Positions 18,130-27,072 of a stretch of DNA of 64,000 bases are shown here, in pieces (position 1 is the stretch's first letter; every line of letters starts with the position of its first letter). This DNA is from Leptospira congkakensis (GTDB lineage: Bacteria > Spirochaetota > Leptospiria > Leptospirales > Leptospiraceae), in the NCBI RefSeq assembly GCF_004770265.1, contig NZ_RQGQ01000009.1:62001-126000 (forward strand), given 5' to 3'. A program made the position numbers and the translations under genes. A model generated the notes under the pieces. That model did not search any database. It saw only the letters and a list, made by a program, of their open reading frames with translations, and was not told the origin of the DNA.

Positions 18130-18207
18130 CACAGATGAATCAGTAGGATATCTGTAATTGGTAAATAGGCAATGAATTTCTAAGGATTTCTTAGAATCTC
18201 GGTAAAT

Positions 18208-18858
18208 TTATTTCATTCCGATATATGCGTACTCTGTGACCGTTTGGATGAAGTTTTCCATCTCTTTTGGATCGTTTTTCATCTGTAAGCGACCTTCTAA
18301 AAACAACATCGCAATCCCGTGGATCATGGCCCAAGAAGCTAATGTTTTTTCTCTCGTTTTTCCCTGTTCCAAAAATCCGAGTCTTTGGCCCATTCGAATG
18401 ATTTCATGTAACTGACGATAGGTCCTTCTTGATACACCAGAAAGTGTCGGATGGTTTTTAAGGTCCACACCCATCCCACCAAACATAATCCTTGCGAATT
18501 GTCTGTTGGCCATGATGAATTGAAAATAAGTCCATCCTAGAGCACGGTATCTTCCTTTGAAGTCTTGGTCTGTTTTTTCTAATTCTTTTTGGTAAGTTTC
18601 GAAATACTTTTGAAAACCAATTTCCGCAATCGCAGAAAAGAGAGCATTTTTGTTTTCAAAGTGATGGTAACTGGCGACATGGCTCACCCCAGCTTTTGCC
18701 GCCACTTTGCGGAGGGAAATATCTTCCAAAGAAGTATTTTCGAGTAGTTCTACTCCTGCTTGGATGAGAGCCTCACGAACATTCATTCCATTTTCTTTGG
18801 AAGGGCGGCCTACCGGTTTTGGTTTTTTGAGACTAATTTTTTTTTTTGAAACCGCCAT
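18208..18858 (-). CDS. TetR-family regulator divergent from fatty-acid oxidation genes
   Basis: A lysine-rich N-terminus (SKKKISLKKPKPVGRPS) precedes the TetR helix-turn-helix (VREALIQAGVELLENTSLEDISLRKVAAKAGVSHVASYHHFENKNALF, about 27-74). The ligand domain resembles the WHG/TetR_C_33 type (FQFIMANRQFARIMFGGMG; SWAMIHGIAMLFLEGRL). Two copies of TTACC-N3-GGTAA lie between this gene and the divergent reductase/acyl-CoA dehydrogenase pair. This points to a repressor of fatty-acid degradation that autoregulates. The ligand is probably an acyl-CoA or fatty acid (inferred). Confidence 0.87.
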   Translation of the reverse strand: MAVSKKKISLKKPKPVGRPSKENGMNVREALIQAGVELLENTSLEDISLRKVAAKAGVSHVASYHHFENKNALFSAIAEIGFQKYFETYQKELEKTDQDFKGRYRALGWTYFQFIMANRQFARIMFGGMGVDLKNHPTLSGVSRRTYRQLHEIIRMGQRLGFLEQGKTREKTLASWAMIHGIAMLFLEGRLQMKNDPKEMENFIQTVTEYAYIGMK

Positions 18859-18900
18859 TTCCCCAATTCTACCAAGGACTCTTTTAGTGACTAGTGTTAA

Positions 18901-18913
18901 TTACCGGTGGTAA
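18901..18913. promoter_or_regulatory. operator candidate TTACCGGTGGTAA
   Basis: This is an inverted repeat of TTACC with a three-base centre, 42 bases ahead of the TetR start. The second copy lies 43 bases away centre to centre, about four helical turns, so both dimers would face the same side of the DNA. Confidence 0.65.
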
Positions 18914-18943
18914 ATTTACGGCTTGTCGCCATTTGTAATTATG

Positions 18944-18956
18944 TTACCAATGGTAA
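18944..18956. promoter_or_regulatory. operator candidate TTACCAATGGTAA
   Basis: Second copy of TTACC-N3-GGTAA, with the same AATT extension on its right flank, 30 bases before the reductase start. It probably overlaps the reductase promoter. Confidence 0.65.
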
Positions 18957-18986
18957 ATTATTCAGATCTAAGGATATTTCGCGAGT

Positions 18987-20984
18987 ATGAATACAGCATT
19001 TTCACCTATTTCCATTGGAAACTTAACTCTCCCCAATCGTTTTATTATGGGATCCATGCACCTCGGTGTGGAAGGAGAAACCGGAACTGCCGAAAGGATG
19101 GCGGCTTTTTATGGCAAACGGTTCGAAGGTGGAGTTTCTCTCATTGTTACTGGTGGGATCAGTGTGAATGAAGAGGGAAAGGGTTCACGAACATTTTTTA
19201 ACATCCAAAATCCAGAACATGCCAAAGAGTTAAAACGTATGAACGAACTACTCCTAGGCAAAGGGACAATGTGTGCGCAACTTTTCCATGCAGGTCGGTA
19301 TGCTGCTGATAGAAATTGTGTGGCTCCTTCTGCAATTCGTGCACCAATCAATCGTTATGTGCCAAAAGCTCTTACAGAAGATGAATGTTGGAAAACCATC
19401 GAAGACTTTGGCGTGGCTGCAAAACTCTCCAAAGAATCTGGGTTTGGAGCTGTTGAAATTATGGGGAGTGAAGGGTACCTCTTAAATCAGTTTTTCTCTC
19501 CTGTGACAAATCATAGAGATGATTATTTTGGTGGGGATGCAGAACGGAGGATGAATTTATCCATTGAGGTTTTGCGGGCTGTAAAAAAACAACTCCCCGA
19601 AGGTTTCCCTGTGATCTTTCGTATGTCAGGGATTGATCTAATCCCAGGAAATCCAAGTTTTGAAGAAGTCATTCGGCTAGCGCAGGTTTTGCGAGATGAA
19701 AAAGTATCTGCTTTAAACATTGGAATTGGTTGGCATGAATCAAGAATCCCCACTATTAGCCAATTAGTTCCCAGAGGGGCTTGGATCCCCATTGCCAGTC
19801 GTATCAAAGAGAACACACCGGGAGTTCCTATTATTGCCTCAAATAGAGTGAATGATCCCATCACGATGCAAAAGGTTTTTGATGAAAACAAAGCCGATAT
19901 CATTTCGATGGCAAGGCCATTCCTTGCAGATGCATCCATTGTTAAAAAATTCCAAGAGGGAATGTCAAACCGAATCAACACTTGTGTGGCTTGTAACCAA
20001 GCCTGTCTTGACCATGCCTTCCAAGAAAAATTTGTTTCTTGTATTGTGAATCCAGAAGCTGTTCATGAATTGGAATTTACAAAACCAAAAACAAAGGATC
20101 CAAAAAAAGTCCTCGTGATTGGAACGGGACCTGCGGGACTCGAAGCGGCACGTGCGAGTGCCAGTCTCGGACACAAAGTCACTCTTGTAGAAAAAGCAAA
20201 TGTACTTGGTGGTCAATTCCAATTGGCATCCAACATTCCGGGTAAGTCAGAGTTTAAAGAAACCATTCGTTATTTTTCCAATGAACTTCCAGTCCTCGGT
20301 GTAAACATTCGTTTGAACACAGATGCAACCTTAACATTGTTAGAAACAGAAAATCCGGATGTTACCATTTTTGCAAGTGGTGTGAAACCACGTGAGTTTT
20401 CTTTAAAAGGACTAGAAAATCTTCCGTCTGGAAATTATACTGATTATCTCACAGGAAAATTCAAACCAGGAAAACGTGTGGCAGTGATTGGGGGAGGAGG
20501 GATTGGTGTGGACGTAGCACATAGATTGACGGAAGAAGAAGATCCTACTTTAAACTCCTATGATAAAAAATACAATATCAGTTCCTTTACCAATGCTGTG
20601 GTTCAAAAAGAAAAAGCACACCGAGATGTTGCCGTGTTTCGTAGGAATGGAAAACATGGAGCTGGTCTTGGGCCGACAACGTTTTGGGCACTCAAACAAG
20701 AGTTAGAGTCTGTGGGAGTTGAGTTCTATCATGGACTCACATACAAAGAAGTGACAAAAGAGGGATTAAAAGTAGAACTAAAAAACGGAGAAGAATTTTT
20801 GTATCCTTGTGATTCTCTTGTTTTGTGTGTTGGTCAGGAAAAGGAAACTTCCGTTCTTGAAGAATTTCAAACCAAATACCCTAACAAACAAACCATCGTG
20901 ATTGGTGGAGCAAAAGATCCAAGGAACATTGATGCCAAAAGAGCATTTTTAGAAGGTTTAGAAGCAGCACATAGCATTCATTAG
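18987..20984 (+). CDS. fadH: 2,4-dienoyl-CoA reductase-like FMN/4Fe-4S/FAD oxidoreductase
   Basis: The 665-residue protein has the FadH/old-yellow-enzyme architecture. An FMN TIM barrel comes first (about 1-325; IGNLTLPNRFIMGSMH, AQLFHAGRYA, GYLLNQFFSPVTNHRDDYFGG). Cluster cysteines C333-x2-C336-x3-C340-x11-C352 follow, then an FAD/NAD(P)H domain with VLVIGTGPAGLEAARA (about 375-390) and VAVIGGGGIGVDVAH. These enzymes reduce 2,4-dienoyl-CoA during beta-oxidation of unsaturated fatty acids; paralogues reduce other enones, so the symbol is by resemblance. The next gene starts 9 bases downstream, so they form an operon under the divergent TetR. Confidence 0.85.
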   Translation: MNTAFSPISIGNLTLPNRFIMGSMHLGVEGETGTAERMAAFYGKRFEGGVSLIVTGGISVNEEGKGSRTFFNIQNPEHAKELKRMNELLLGKGTMCAQLFHAGRYAADRNCVAPSAIRAPINRYVPKALTEDECWKTIEDFGVAAKLSKESGFGAVEIMGSEGYLLNQFFSPVTNHRDDYFGGDAERRMNLSIEVLRAVKKQLPEGFPVIFRMSGIDLIPGNPSFEEVIRLAQVLRDEKVSALNIGIGWHESRIPTISQLVPRGAWIPIASRIKENTPGVPIIASNRVNDPITMQKVFDENKADIISMARPFLADASIVKKFQEGMSNRINTCVACNQACLDHAFQEKFVSCIVNPEAVHELEFTKPKTKDPKKVLVIGTGPAGLEAARASASLGHKVTLVEKANVLGGQFQLASNIPGKSEFKETIRYFSNELPVLGVNIRLNTDATLTLLETENPDVTIFASGVKPREFSLKGLENLPSGNYTDYLTGKFKPGKRVAVIGGGGIGVDVAHRLTEEEDPTLNSYDKKYNISSFTNAVVQKEKAHRDVAVFRRNGKHGAGLGPTTFWALKQELESVGVEFYHGLTYKEVTKEGLKVELKNGEEFLYPCDSLVLCVGQEKETSVLEEFQTKYPNKQTIVIGGAKDPRNIDAKRAFLEGLEAAHSIH

Positions 20985-20993
20985 GAGATAAAT

Positions 20994-22742
20994 ATGATCG
21001 CAAATAACTATTTTTCAGAAGACGAAGATTTACAAACAATTTTTAACCAACTTCTTGATTGGGATTCCATCATTAAAGAAACCGAAGGGGAAGGTTTTTT
21101 CGACCACCAAACATTTGTAAAAACAAATAACCCTCGTTACGAAATGGCTCCTTCCACAAAAGAAGAAGCTATCGAATTATACACTTCGAGTTTGGATGCA
21201 ATGGGTGATTTTTTTGGAAACGATGTTTCACAAAAATCCCAAACTATGGATCGAAATGAATTGAAGTATTCCAATGGAAAGGTGATTTTTCCCAAAGAAA
21301 CAGTAGAGATCTATGAAAAATTTCGTAACACCGGCCTTATGGCGTATTCCCTTTCCAGAGAGGCGGGTGGTCTTGCTTTCCCGGCAACTGTTGGTGCACT
21401 TTATGCCATGCTTATGGCAAGAGCCGATGTTGCATTTTGTATGACAACCACCTTACTCAACTTAGCTCAAATTGTAGACCGGTTTGGAACTCCCGAACAA
21501 GTGGAAACCTATGCTACAAAGGCTGCGACGGGTGAATGTTTGTTTGCAATGTCTCTCACGGAACCTGATTATGGTTCGGATCTTAATAATGTCAGAACTT
21601 ATGCAGTCAAACAAGAAGATGGAAGTTACCGTTTAACGGGAACTAAACGATTTATTTCACAAGGTTGTGGATTGGGTGATCATCCTGCGCTTCTTCTCAC
21701 TTTAGCACGCACCGGAAAATCTGAGGGTGGAGCCAGAGGACTCTCTGTATTCATTGTAAAAAGTGAAGATGTTTTTGTTGCGGGTATCGAGAAAAAAATG
21801 GGGATCCATGCTTCTCCCACATGTGAGATTGTTTATGAAAACACTTACGGCGAAATTTTAGGGGAAGAGGGCCTTGGCCTCACTCGTTATACAGCGGGTA
21901 TGACAAATTTTATGCGTCTTGTTAGTGCCTCCGGTGGATGCGGTGGGGGAGCTGCTGCCTATTATGAATGTGTAAAGTATGCCAACGAAAGAAAACAATT
22001 TGGAAAAGCCATTGGTGAGATTCCAGCAGTAGCAGAAATGGTTCATAAAATCAAACGTGAAACCAATGCAATGCGACTTCTCACTTTGGAAACCGCTCGA
22101 GTGATTGATATGTACCAACACCACCAAATTCGAATGGAAAAAGCAGGAAAGGATGATCGGGAAATCAGAAAAGACACAAAGGTAAAGTATTGGTCCACTC
22201 TTGCCTCCACTCTCACTCCCATTGCCAAGTATTATAGTTCCGAAGAAGGACATAAATGTACAAATCTCGCCGTACAGGTATTTGGTGGAGCAGGGTATAC
22301 AGAAGATTATGATATTTCGCGAATGTTTCGTGATTCTCGTATCAATACCATCTATGAAGGCACAAGCCAAATCCACGTTCGCATTGCGACAGGTGCCATC
22401 CTTGCGGGTATGGCAGGAGATGGAAACTTTAGAAAGTATTTGAGTTCGTTAAAAGCAGAGATTCCTTCACCATCCTCCTTTTTATTAGAACAAGAGAGAG
22501 TATTGGAAGAATCCATTCGAGTGATGCGAGGCATTGAAGAAGAGGTTCGAAAAGAAACGGTTGCAGAAAACCTAATGATCCAAATGGCTCGGTACCTCTG
22601 CAGTTTGTTATACGAAAAATCAATTCCAAAAATCACAGACTCAAATGCAAAACTTTCTTGGGAAAAAGACAGCAGAGCCTTTGTGATCGATAGTGCAGCC
22701 ATTGCCCAATCTTCTTTGTATCGAATTCAAAATTTCGGATAA
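20994..22742 (+). CDS. acyl-CoA dehydrogenase
   Basis: The AGGAGAT just upstream sets the start. The 582-residue chain contains the acyl-CoA dehydrogenase core: LMAYSLSREAGGLAFPATV, CLFAMSLTEPDYGSDLNNV (FAD-binding), GTKRFISQGCG, YENTYGEILGEEGLGL, YANERKQFGKAIGEIPAV and CTNLAVQVFGGAGYTEDYDISRMFRDSRINTIYEGTSQI. At 582 residues it is in the long, AcdB/FadE-like class with an extra C-terminal helical domain. It carries out the first oxidation of beta-oxidation, passing electrons to ETF. It is co-transcribed with the dienoyl-CoA-reductase-like gene; chain-length preference is unknown. Confidence 0.93.
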   Translation: MIANNYFSEDEDLQTIFNQLLDWDSIIKETEGEGFFDHQTFVKTNNPRYEMAPSTKEEAIELYTSSLDAMGDFFGNDVSQKSQTMDRNELKYSNGKVIFPKETVEIYEKFRNTGLMAYSLSREAGGLAFPATVGALYAMLMARADVAFCMTTTLLNLAQIVDRFGTPEQVETYATKAATGECLFAMSLTEPDYGSDLNNVRTYAVKQEDGSYRLTGTKRFISQGCGLGDHPALLLTLARTGKSEGGARGLSVFIVKSEDVFVAGIEKKMGIHASPTCEIVYENTYGEILGEEGLGLTRYTAGMTNFMRLVSASGGCGGGAAAYYECVKYANERKQFGKAIGEIPAVAEMVHKIKRETNAMRLLTLETARVIDMYQHHQIRMEKAGKDDREIRKDTKVKYWSTLASTLTPIAKYYSSEEGHKCTNLAVQVFGGAGYTEDYDISRMFRDSRINTIYEGTSQIHVRIATGAILAGMAGDGNFRKYLSSLKAEIPSPSSFLLEQERVLEESIRVMRGIEEEVRKETVAENLMIQMARYLCSLLYEKSIPKITDSNAKLSWEKDSRAFVIDSAAIAQSSLYRIQNFG

Positions 22743-22797
22743 AGAGAATGAGATTGTCGTAAGTTGTCTATGTTACAGTAGGCAAAATGTAAGAGGA

Positions 22798-22838
22798 AAA
22801 TGGTCAGGGTCTTTCTTGGATTCTGGCCATTTTTTTTG
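22798..22838 (+). terminator. intrinsic terminator of the fadH-like operon
   Basis: AAAATGGTCAG (22798-22808) pairs with CTGGCCATTTT (from 22824, one G-U pair) and runs into an eight-T tract (22831-22838). It is the clearest rho-independent terminator in the window. Confidence 0.85.
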
Positions 22839-23010
22839 ATTTGTTTTCCATTAAGAAACCACTTATTCCCGATCCAATACGATAAACGAACGAAAATCGT
22901 TTCGGAAATCAAAAACTAGAATCAATATAAAAAATATGAAATCAATAAATTTCTAACGAAGATGTTGACTCGGATAAAAATCTGCTTAAAACTACAGCCG
23001 AGGTTTTTCT

Positions 23011-23349
23011 ATGAAAAAAATTCTAACCATATTGACAGGTGTAACCTTTCTTTCCTTCGTTTCCCTTGTTGCCCACGACCATGAAGGTCACGGAAAAAAT
23101 GGAATGCCAGGTGATCATTTCAAAAAAATGGACACTAATGGTGATAACAAAATTTCCAAAGAAGAATGGCAAAAATTTCATGAGGGATTTTTTACCGAAC
23201 TTGATAAAGACGCTGATGGATCTGTGACTTTAGAAGAGATGAAATCAGCAAGGAAAGAAAAACGGGATGAGAAAAAAGAAGAAATGAAAGACAAAGTCAA
23301 AGAAGCCAAAAAGAAAAAAGACGAAAAAAAAACTAAACCTTCAGAATAA
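23011..23349 (+). CDS. exported EF-hand protein
   Basis: This is a 112-residue protein with a signal peptide (KILTILTGVTFLSFVSLVA) and a His-rich start (HDHEGHGK). Two EF-hand loops follow: DTNGDNKISKEE (about 41-52) and DKDADGSVTLEE (about 64-75), both with proper D/N-x-D-x-D spacing and terminal E. The C-terminal 40 residues are almost all Lys, Glu, Asp and Arg, likely a charged helix. A periplasmic calcium-binding protein is the natural reading, and the His-rich end could bind other metals. It is monocistronic and convergent with the MgtA-type gene. Confidence 0.85.
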   Translation: MKKILTILTGVTFLSFVSLVAHDHEGHGKNGMPGDHFKKMDTNGDNKISKEEWQKFHEGFFTELDKDADGSVTLEEMKSARKEKRDEKKEEMKDKVKEAKKKKDEKKTKPSE

Positions 23350-23364
23350 CAACCGTTTGTGTGC

Positions 23365-23473
23365 GGGCGCCTCGGATTGGATTCAATATCATCATTCGAT
23401 TGTAATCCGACCGGGCTCTCCGCTCCAATCTTTACACATTCGTGTAAAGGATTTCCACTACGATCCCTGGCGC
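23365..23473. repeat. GC-richer structured intergenic element of about 109 bases
   Basis: The gap between convergent genes is richer in G+C than its surroundings. It is bounded by GCGCC (23367-23371) and its inverse GGCGC (23469-23473). Inside are CGGATT (23373-23378) with AATCCG (23404-23409), and a seven-pair hairpin TTTACAC/GTGTAAA (23431-23448). No T-run follows. It could be a bidirectional terminator or one copy of a dispersed intergenic repeat; no second copy is in this window, so the type is a guess. Confidence 0.35.
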
Positions 23474-23480
23474 TTGGATT

Positions 23481-26027
23481 TTATTTTCTATATTGAAAGT
23501 GATAAAACATTCGTTTCACCAATTCCACCACAATCAAATAAATCACAACCATTGAAGCCAAAATCGCATAAAATTCCATCGGCGGGGGAACCAATCCAAA
23601 ATAAGATCCAATGGCTGTGAATGGTAACAAGGCACCAATGGCCGCGATACTGAATGAAACAATTGCAAGTATTCTGTTTGGTCTACTTTTGATTGGATTA
23701 CCTCGTGTTCTAATGATAAAGATTACAAGAACTTGCGTACAAAGGGATTCCACAAACCAACCCGTTTGGAATAAAGCTTCGTTTGCATGTAAAAGTGTTA
23801 ACATTACATAAAAGGTCAAAAAATCAAAAGCAGAACTGATTGGTCCAATTGTTAACATAAAGTTTCGAATGAAACCAATGTCCATGATTCGCGGGAATTT
23901 TAGTTCTTCTTTATCTACTTCATCTAAGGGAATGGGTATTTCCGAAATATCATACAATAGATTGTTGAGAAGGATTTGTGTAGGTAACATCGGAAGAAAT
24001 GGTAAAAACAAAGCGGCACCTGCCATACTGAACATATTTCCAAAATTGGAACTTGTTCCCATCATGATATATTTCATGATATTCCCAAAAGTTCTTCTCC
24101 CTTGCATCACTCCTTCATATAACACATGTAAATCGTGATCTAATAAAATCATATCCGCGGCTTCTTTCGCTACATCCACTGCAGAATCCACGGACAATCC
24201 AACATCCGCAGAGTGCAGTGAAGGTGCATCGTTGACACCATCCCCCAAATACCCAACTACATGGCCTTTTTCTTTTAGTGCTAAAATGATTCTGTTTTTT
24301 TGTGATGGATTCATCCGGCAAAATAGATTGGTTGTTTCTATATGAAACTTCAGTGCCGAATCATCCATTTGATCCAGTTCTTTGCCTGTGAGAATTCCTT
24401 GGATTGGCATTTTTAGTTCAGAACATACATGTAAAGTAACGAGTTCACTATCACCAGTAATGACTTTTACAGAAACTCCTATTTCATTTAATTCAGATAA
24501 GGCGGTTCTAGCACTTTCTTTCGGTGGGTCTAAAAAAGCGGCAAACCCAGAAAGTGTTAGTTCCGTTTCATCACTGACAACTGCATGTATATGTTCTTTT
24601 GTTTCTTCTCTCCAGGCAATTCCTAATACGCGAAAACCTTCTTTTTCTAAGGAAGTGTAAACGGAACGAATTTTTTCTAATGCATCAGAGTCAATGGATT
24701 GAAAGGTTTCTTTGTTTGATTCGTAATGAGTGCAGAGTCGAATGATTTCTTCTGGAGCTCCTTTTACCACGAGCATTCGTTTTTTTTTGTCTAAATGATC
24801 TAATAAAACAGATACCCTTCGCCGTTCGAAGTCAAATGGAACTTCATCTATTTTTGTCCAATGGTCTGTTTGGACCTCTTTATGTTCTAAAATGGCCTCA
24901 TCCAATGGACTTTTTAATCCAGTTTCAAAATAACTGTTTAGGTAAGCTAACTCTAAAACACCTGTATCCGATTCTCCATGAATGTTTACATGTTTCTCTA
25001 GTTTAATTTTTGATTCAGTCAGAGTTCCCGTTTTATCCGTACAAAGTGTATCCATAGATCCAAGATTTTGGATGGATGAAAGTTGTTTTACGATGACTTT
25101 CTTTTTTGCCATCAACATGGCACCACGAGAGAGTGTGATGGAAGTTACCATCGGCAGTAATTCTGGTGTCAAACCAACTGCTAAAGCCACTGCAAACAAA
25201 AAAGAATCAAGCCAAGGTTTATGCAAAATTGCATTTACCAATAAAACAAAAAGTACAAGAAGAATGGTCATTCTCATGATAAGAATTCCAAATTTTTCTG
25301 TACCGAGTTCAAAGGAATTGGGTGGTGGTGAGACTGTTAGGTTGTCCGCAATGGCTCCCATCGCAGTATCCAAACCTGTATTCACAATTAGTACTTTGGC
25401 GCTTCCGCTAATCACAGAGGTTCCCATAAAAACGGCATTGGATGCATCCGTGATATCATTAGATACTGATCCCAGTTCTCCTGGATGTTTTTCAACAGGA
25501 TATGTTTCGCCGGTTAGTAAAGCTTGTTTGACAAAAAAATCCTTAGCTTCTAACACCCTTCCGTCAGCAGGAACTAGATCACCTGCAGAAAGTAATACAA
25601 GGTCTCCTGGAACAATTTTTGAAACAAGAATATCTATTGGCAGTCCATCGCGAACAACCGTTGTATGAACAGAAACGGAATGGCGTAAACTATCTGCAGC
25701 CTTTCCCGCTTTGTGTTCTTGGATAAAATCTAGAAGAACACTAAAAAAAACCAAAACAGTAATGATAATGAAATTAGAAAATTCTCCCATAAATGCTGAA
25801 ACAGCACTGGCAAATAATAAAAGTAGAATTAGAGGGTTTCTAAACCGAGATAAAAGTTTTCGCCATATTGGTTTTGTTTTGCGGTCCACAAAAATATTGG
25901 CACCGAATTGTTTGAGTTTTGAGGTTACCTCATCTGCATTAAGACCAGAGGTTCCCACACCTAATGATCTTAACGTTTCGTCGATTGGATTTTGCCACCA
26001 AGGAGAGGGATTGGACTTGGTTTGCAT
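23481..26027 (-). CDS. mgtA: magnesium-translocating P-type ATPase (MgtA/MgtB type)
   Basis: The 848-residue chain is a P3B ATPase: N-terminal cation-ATPase segment (SGLNADEVTSKLKQFGANIF), phosphorylation site CTDKTGTL with Asp331, KGAPEEI in the nucleotide domain, and GDGVNDAPSL in the hinge. The MgtA-type membrane segments include MGTSSNFGNMFSMAGAALFLPFLPMLPTQILLNNLLYD. Proteins of this group import Mg2+ driven by ATP. It is divergent from a hemolysin-III gene, and between the two starts is a 16-bp inverted repeat that may control both. Confidence 0.93.
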   Translation of the reverse strand: MQTKSNPSPWWQNPIDETLRSLGVGTSGLNADEVTSKLKQFGANIFVDRKTKPIWRKLLSRFRNPLILLLLFASAVSAFMGEFSNFIIITVLVFFSVLLDFIQEHKAGKAADSLRHSVSVHTTVVRDGLPIDILVSKIVPGDLVLLSAGDLVPADGRVLEAKDFFVKQALLTGETYPVEKHPGELGSVSNDITDASNAVFMGTSVISGSAKVLIVNTGLDTAMGAIADNLTVSPPPNSFELGTEKFGILIMRMTILLVLFVLLVNAILHKPWLDSFLFAVALAVGLTPELLPMVTSITLSRGAMLMAKKKVIVKQLSSIQNLGSMDTLCTDKTGTLTESKIKLEKHVNIHGESDTGVLELAYLNSYFETGLKSPLDEAILEHKEVQTDHWTKIDEVPFDFERRRVSVLLDHLDKKKRMLVVKGAPEEIIRLCTHYESNKETFQSIDSDALEKIRSVYTSLEKEGFRVLGIAWREETKEHIHAVVSDETELTLSGFAAFLDPPKESARTALSELNEIGVSVKVITGDSELVTLHVCSELKMPIQGILTGKELDQMDDSALKFHIETTNLFCRMNPSQKNRIILALKEKGHVVGYLGDGVNDAPSLHSADVGLSVDSAVDVAKEAADMILLDHDLHVLYEGVMQGRRTFGNIMKYIMMGTSSNFGNMFSMAGAALFLPFLPMLPTQILLNNLLYDISEIPIPLDEVDKEELKFPRIMDIGFIRNFMLTIGPISSAFDFLTFYVMLTLLHANEALFQTGWFVESLCTQVLVIFIIRTRGNPIKSRPNRILAIVSFSIAAIGALLPFTAIGSYFGLVPPPMEFYAILASMVVIYLIVVELVKRMFYHFQYRK

Positions 26028-26087
26028 ATTGGAACCTCAAATAAGAACAGAAGCGGGTCAGTTGATTCTTTAAAAATGGTTCTCTTG

Positions 26088-26133
26088 GTTCATAACGTCA
26101 ATCTTAAGTTTTCTTTCGATTGACGTTATGAAC
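26088..26133. promoter_or_regulatory. perfect 16-bp inverted repeat between mgtA and the hemolysin-III gene
   Basis: GTTCATAACGTCAATC (26088-26103) is repeated exactly inverted at 26118-26133 with a 14-base spacer. Each arm contains TTGACG pointing outward, a plausible -35 hexamer for each divergent gene. It could be a dual operator-promoter or, if transcription starts further in, a leader hairpin. No T-run favours simple termination. Confidence 0.55.
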
Positions 26134-26164
26134 GGATTGTTCTTCTCTTATGGAGAATTAACCC

Positions 26165-26992
26165 ATGAACGCGAAAAAATCTAAATCCCAACCGCGAAAA
26201 AAGTCAGTCCTAGCCAAAAAACAATCCAAGAAAGCGACTGCCTCCTCTAAAAAAAATACAATCTCTAAACTGAAATCCAAAGAACTAAAAATTTCTTTGG
26301 ACTCAAAGCCAAATCATACAGTCTCTGAACTTATCGATACCATTCATGAGTATTCGATCGGTCACGAAATTGCTAATGCAGTCACTCATGGGATTGGAGG
26401 TGGCCTAAGCATTGCAGGTTTATCTCTTCTATTGACTATGGGAGTTCTCTATGGAAATGTTTGGCATATTGTGAGTTCTGCAATTTATGGTGTTACTCTT
26501 ATCATTCTTTATCTAGCATCCACCTTATATCATGGAATCTATCACACAGCAACGAAACGTATTTTTAAAGTTATAGATCACGCTTCTATTTATTTACTGA
26601 TTGCAGGAACGTATACACCATTTACTCTTGTTAGTTTGCGGGAACATTCGGAGTGGGGCTGGGCACTTTTTATCATCATCTGGACCCTTGCCATCATTGG
26701 CGTTTTATTATTGTTATTGTTTCCTGGTAAATATAGTGGCGCTCGGGTTGTGGTTTATCTCCTAATGGGTTGGCTTGTGATTTTTGTTGTTAAGGACATC
26801 AGAGCCGCCATCGGTATTGGTGGAATTTCTTGGCTTGTGGCTGGGGGACTTAGTTATACGGTAGGGGTCATTTTTTATCTTTGGGATAGTTTGCCCTTCA
26901 ATCATGCCATTTGGCATTTGTTTGTGTTGTCTGGTAGTATCTGCCATTTTTTTGCAATTTTGTTTTACGTTCTACCTCCGATTCCAATGTAA
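26165..26992 (+). CDS. hemolysin III / PAQR-family membrane protein
   Basis: The core (from about residue 60) is the seven-helix HlyIII fold: HEIANAVTHGIGGGLS, ASTLYHGIYHTATKRIFKVIDHASIYLLIAGTYTPF, and HAIWHLFVLSGSICHFFAILFY. The conserved S/H, D and H-x3-H residues of the zinc-binding PAQR superfamily are present. The first 60 residues are an unusual Lys/Ser-rich extension (PRKKSVLAKKQSKKATASSKK), presumably cytoplasmic. The cellular role of bacterial HlyIII proteins is unsettled. Divergent pairing with a magnesium ATPase hints at a part in cation or membrane homeostasis. Confidence 0.88.
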   Translation: MNAKKSKSQPRKKSVLAKKQSKKATASSKKNTISKLKSKELKISLDSKPNHTVSELIDTIHEYSIGHEIANAVTHGIGGGLSIAGLSLLLTMGVLYGNVWHIVSSAIYGVTLIILYLASTLYHGIYHTATKRIFKVIDHASIYLLIAGTYTPFTLVSLREHSEWGWALFIIIWTLAIIGVLLLLLFPGKYSGARVVVYLLMGWLVIFVVKDIRAAIGIGGISWLVAGGLSYTVGVIFYLWDSLPFNHAIWHLFVLSGSICHFFAILFYVLPPIPM

Positions 26993-27072
26993 CCAATAGA
27001 TTGAGATTAAAAAGCGATGTATCACTTGAGGTTAGGATTTAGTAGTCGGACAAATCCTCGAAGTCTACCGCA

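Noticed and set aside
23357..23620. An 87-codon frame across the structured intergenic element
   Set aside because: Runs into the 3' end of mgtA on the opposite strand, lacks a ribosome site, and the element's pairing explains its sequence better.
24982..25668. A 228-codon open frame antisense to the MgtA-type gene
   Set aside because: It lies wholly opposite a strongly supported ATPase, has no domain or ribosome site, and its composition is that of a mirrored frame.
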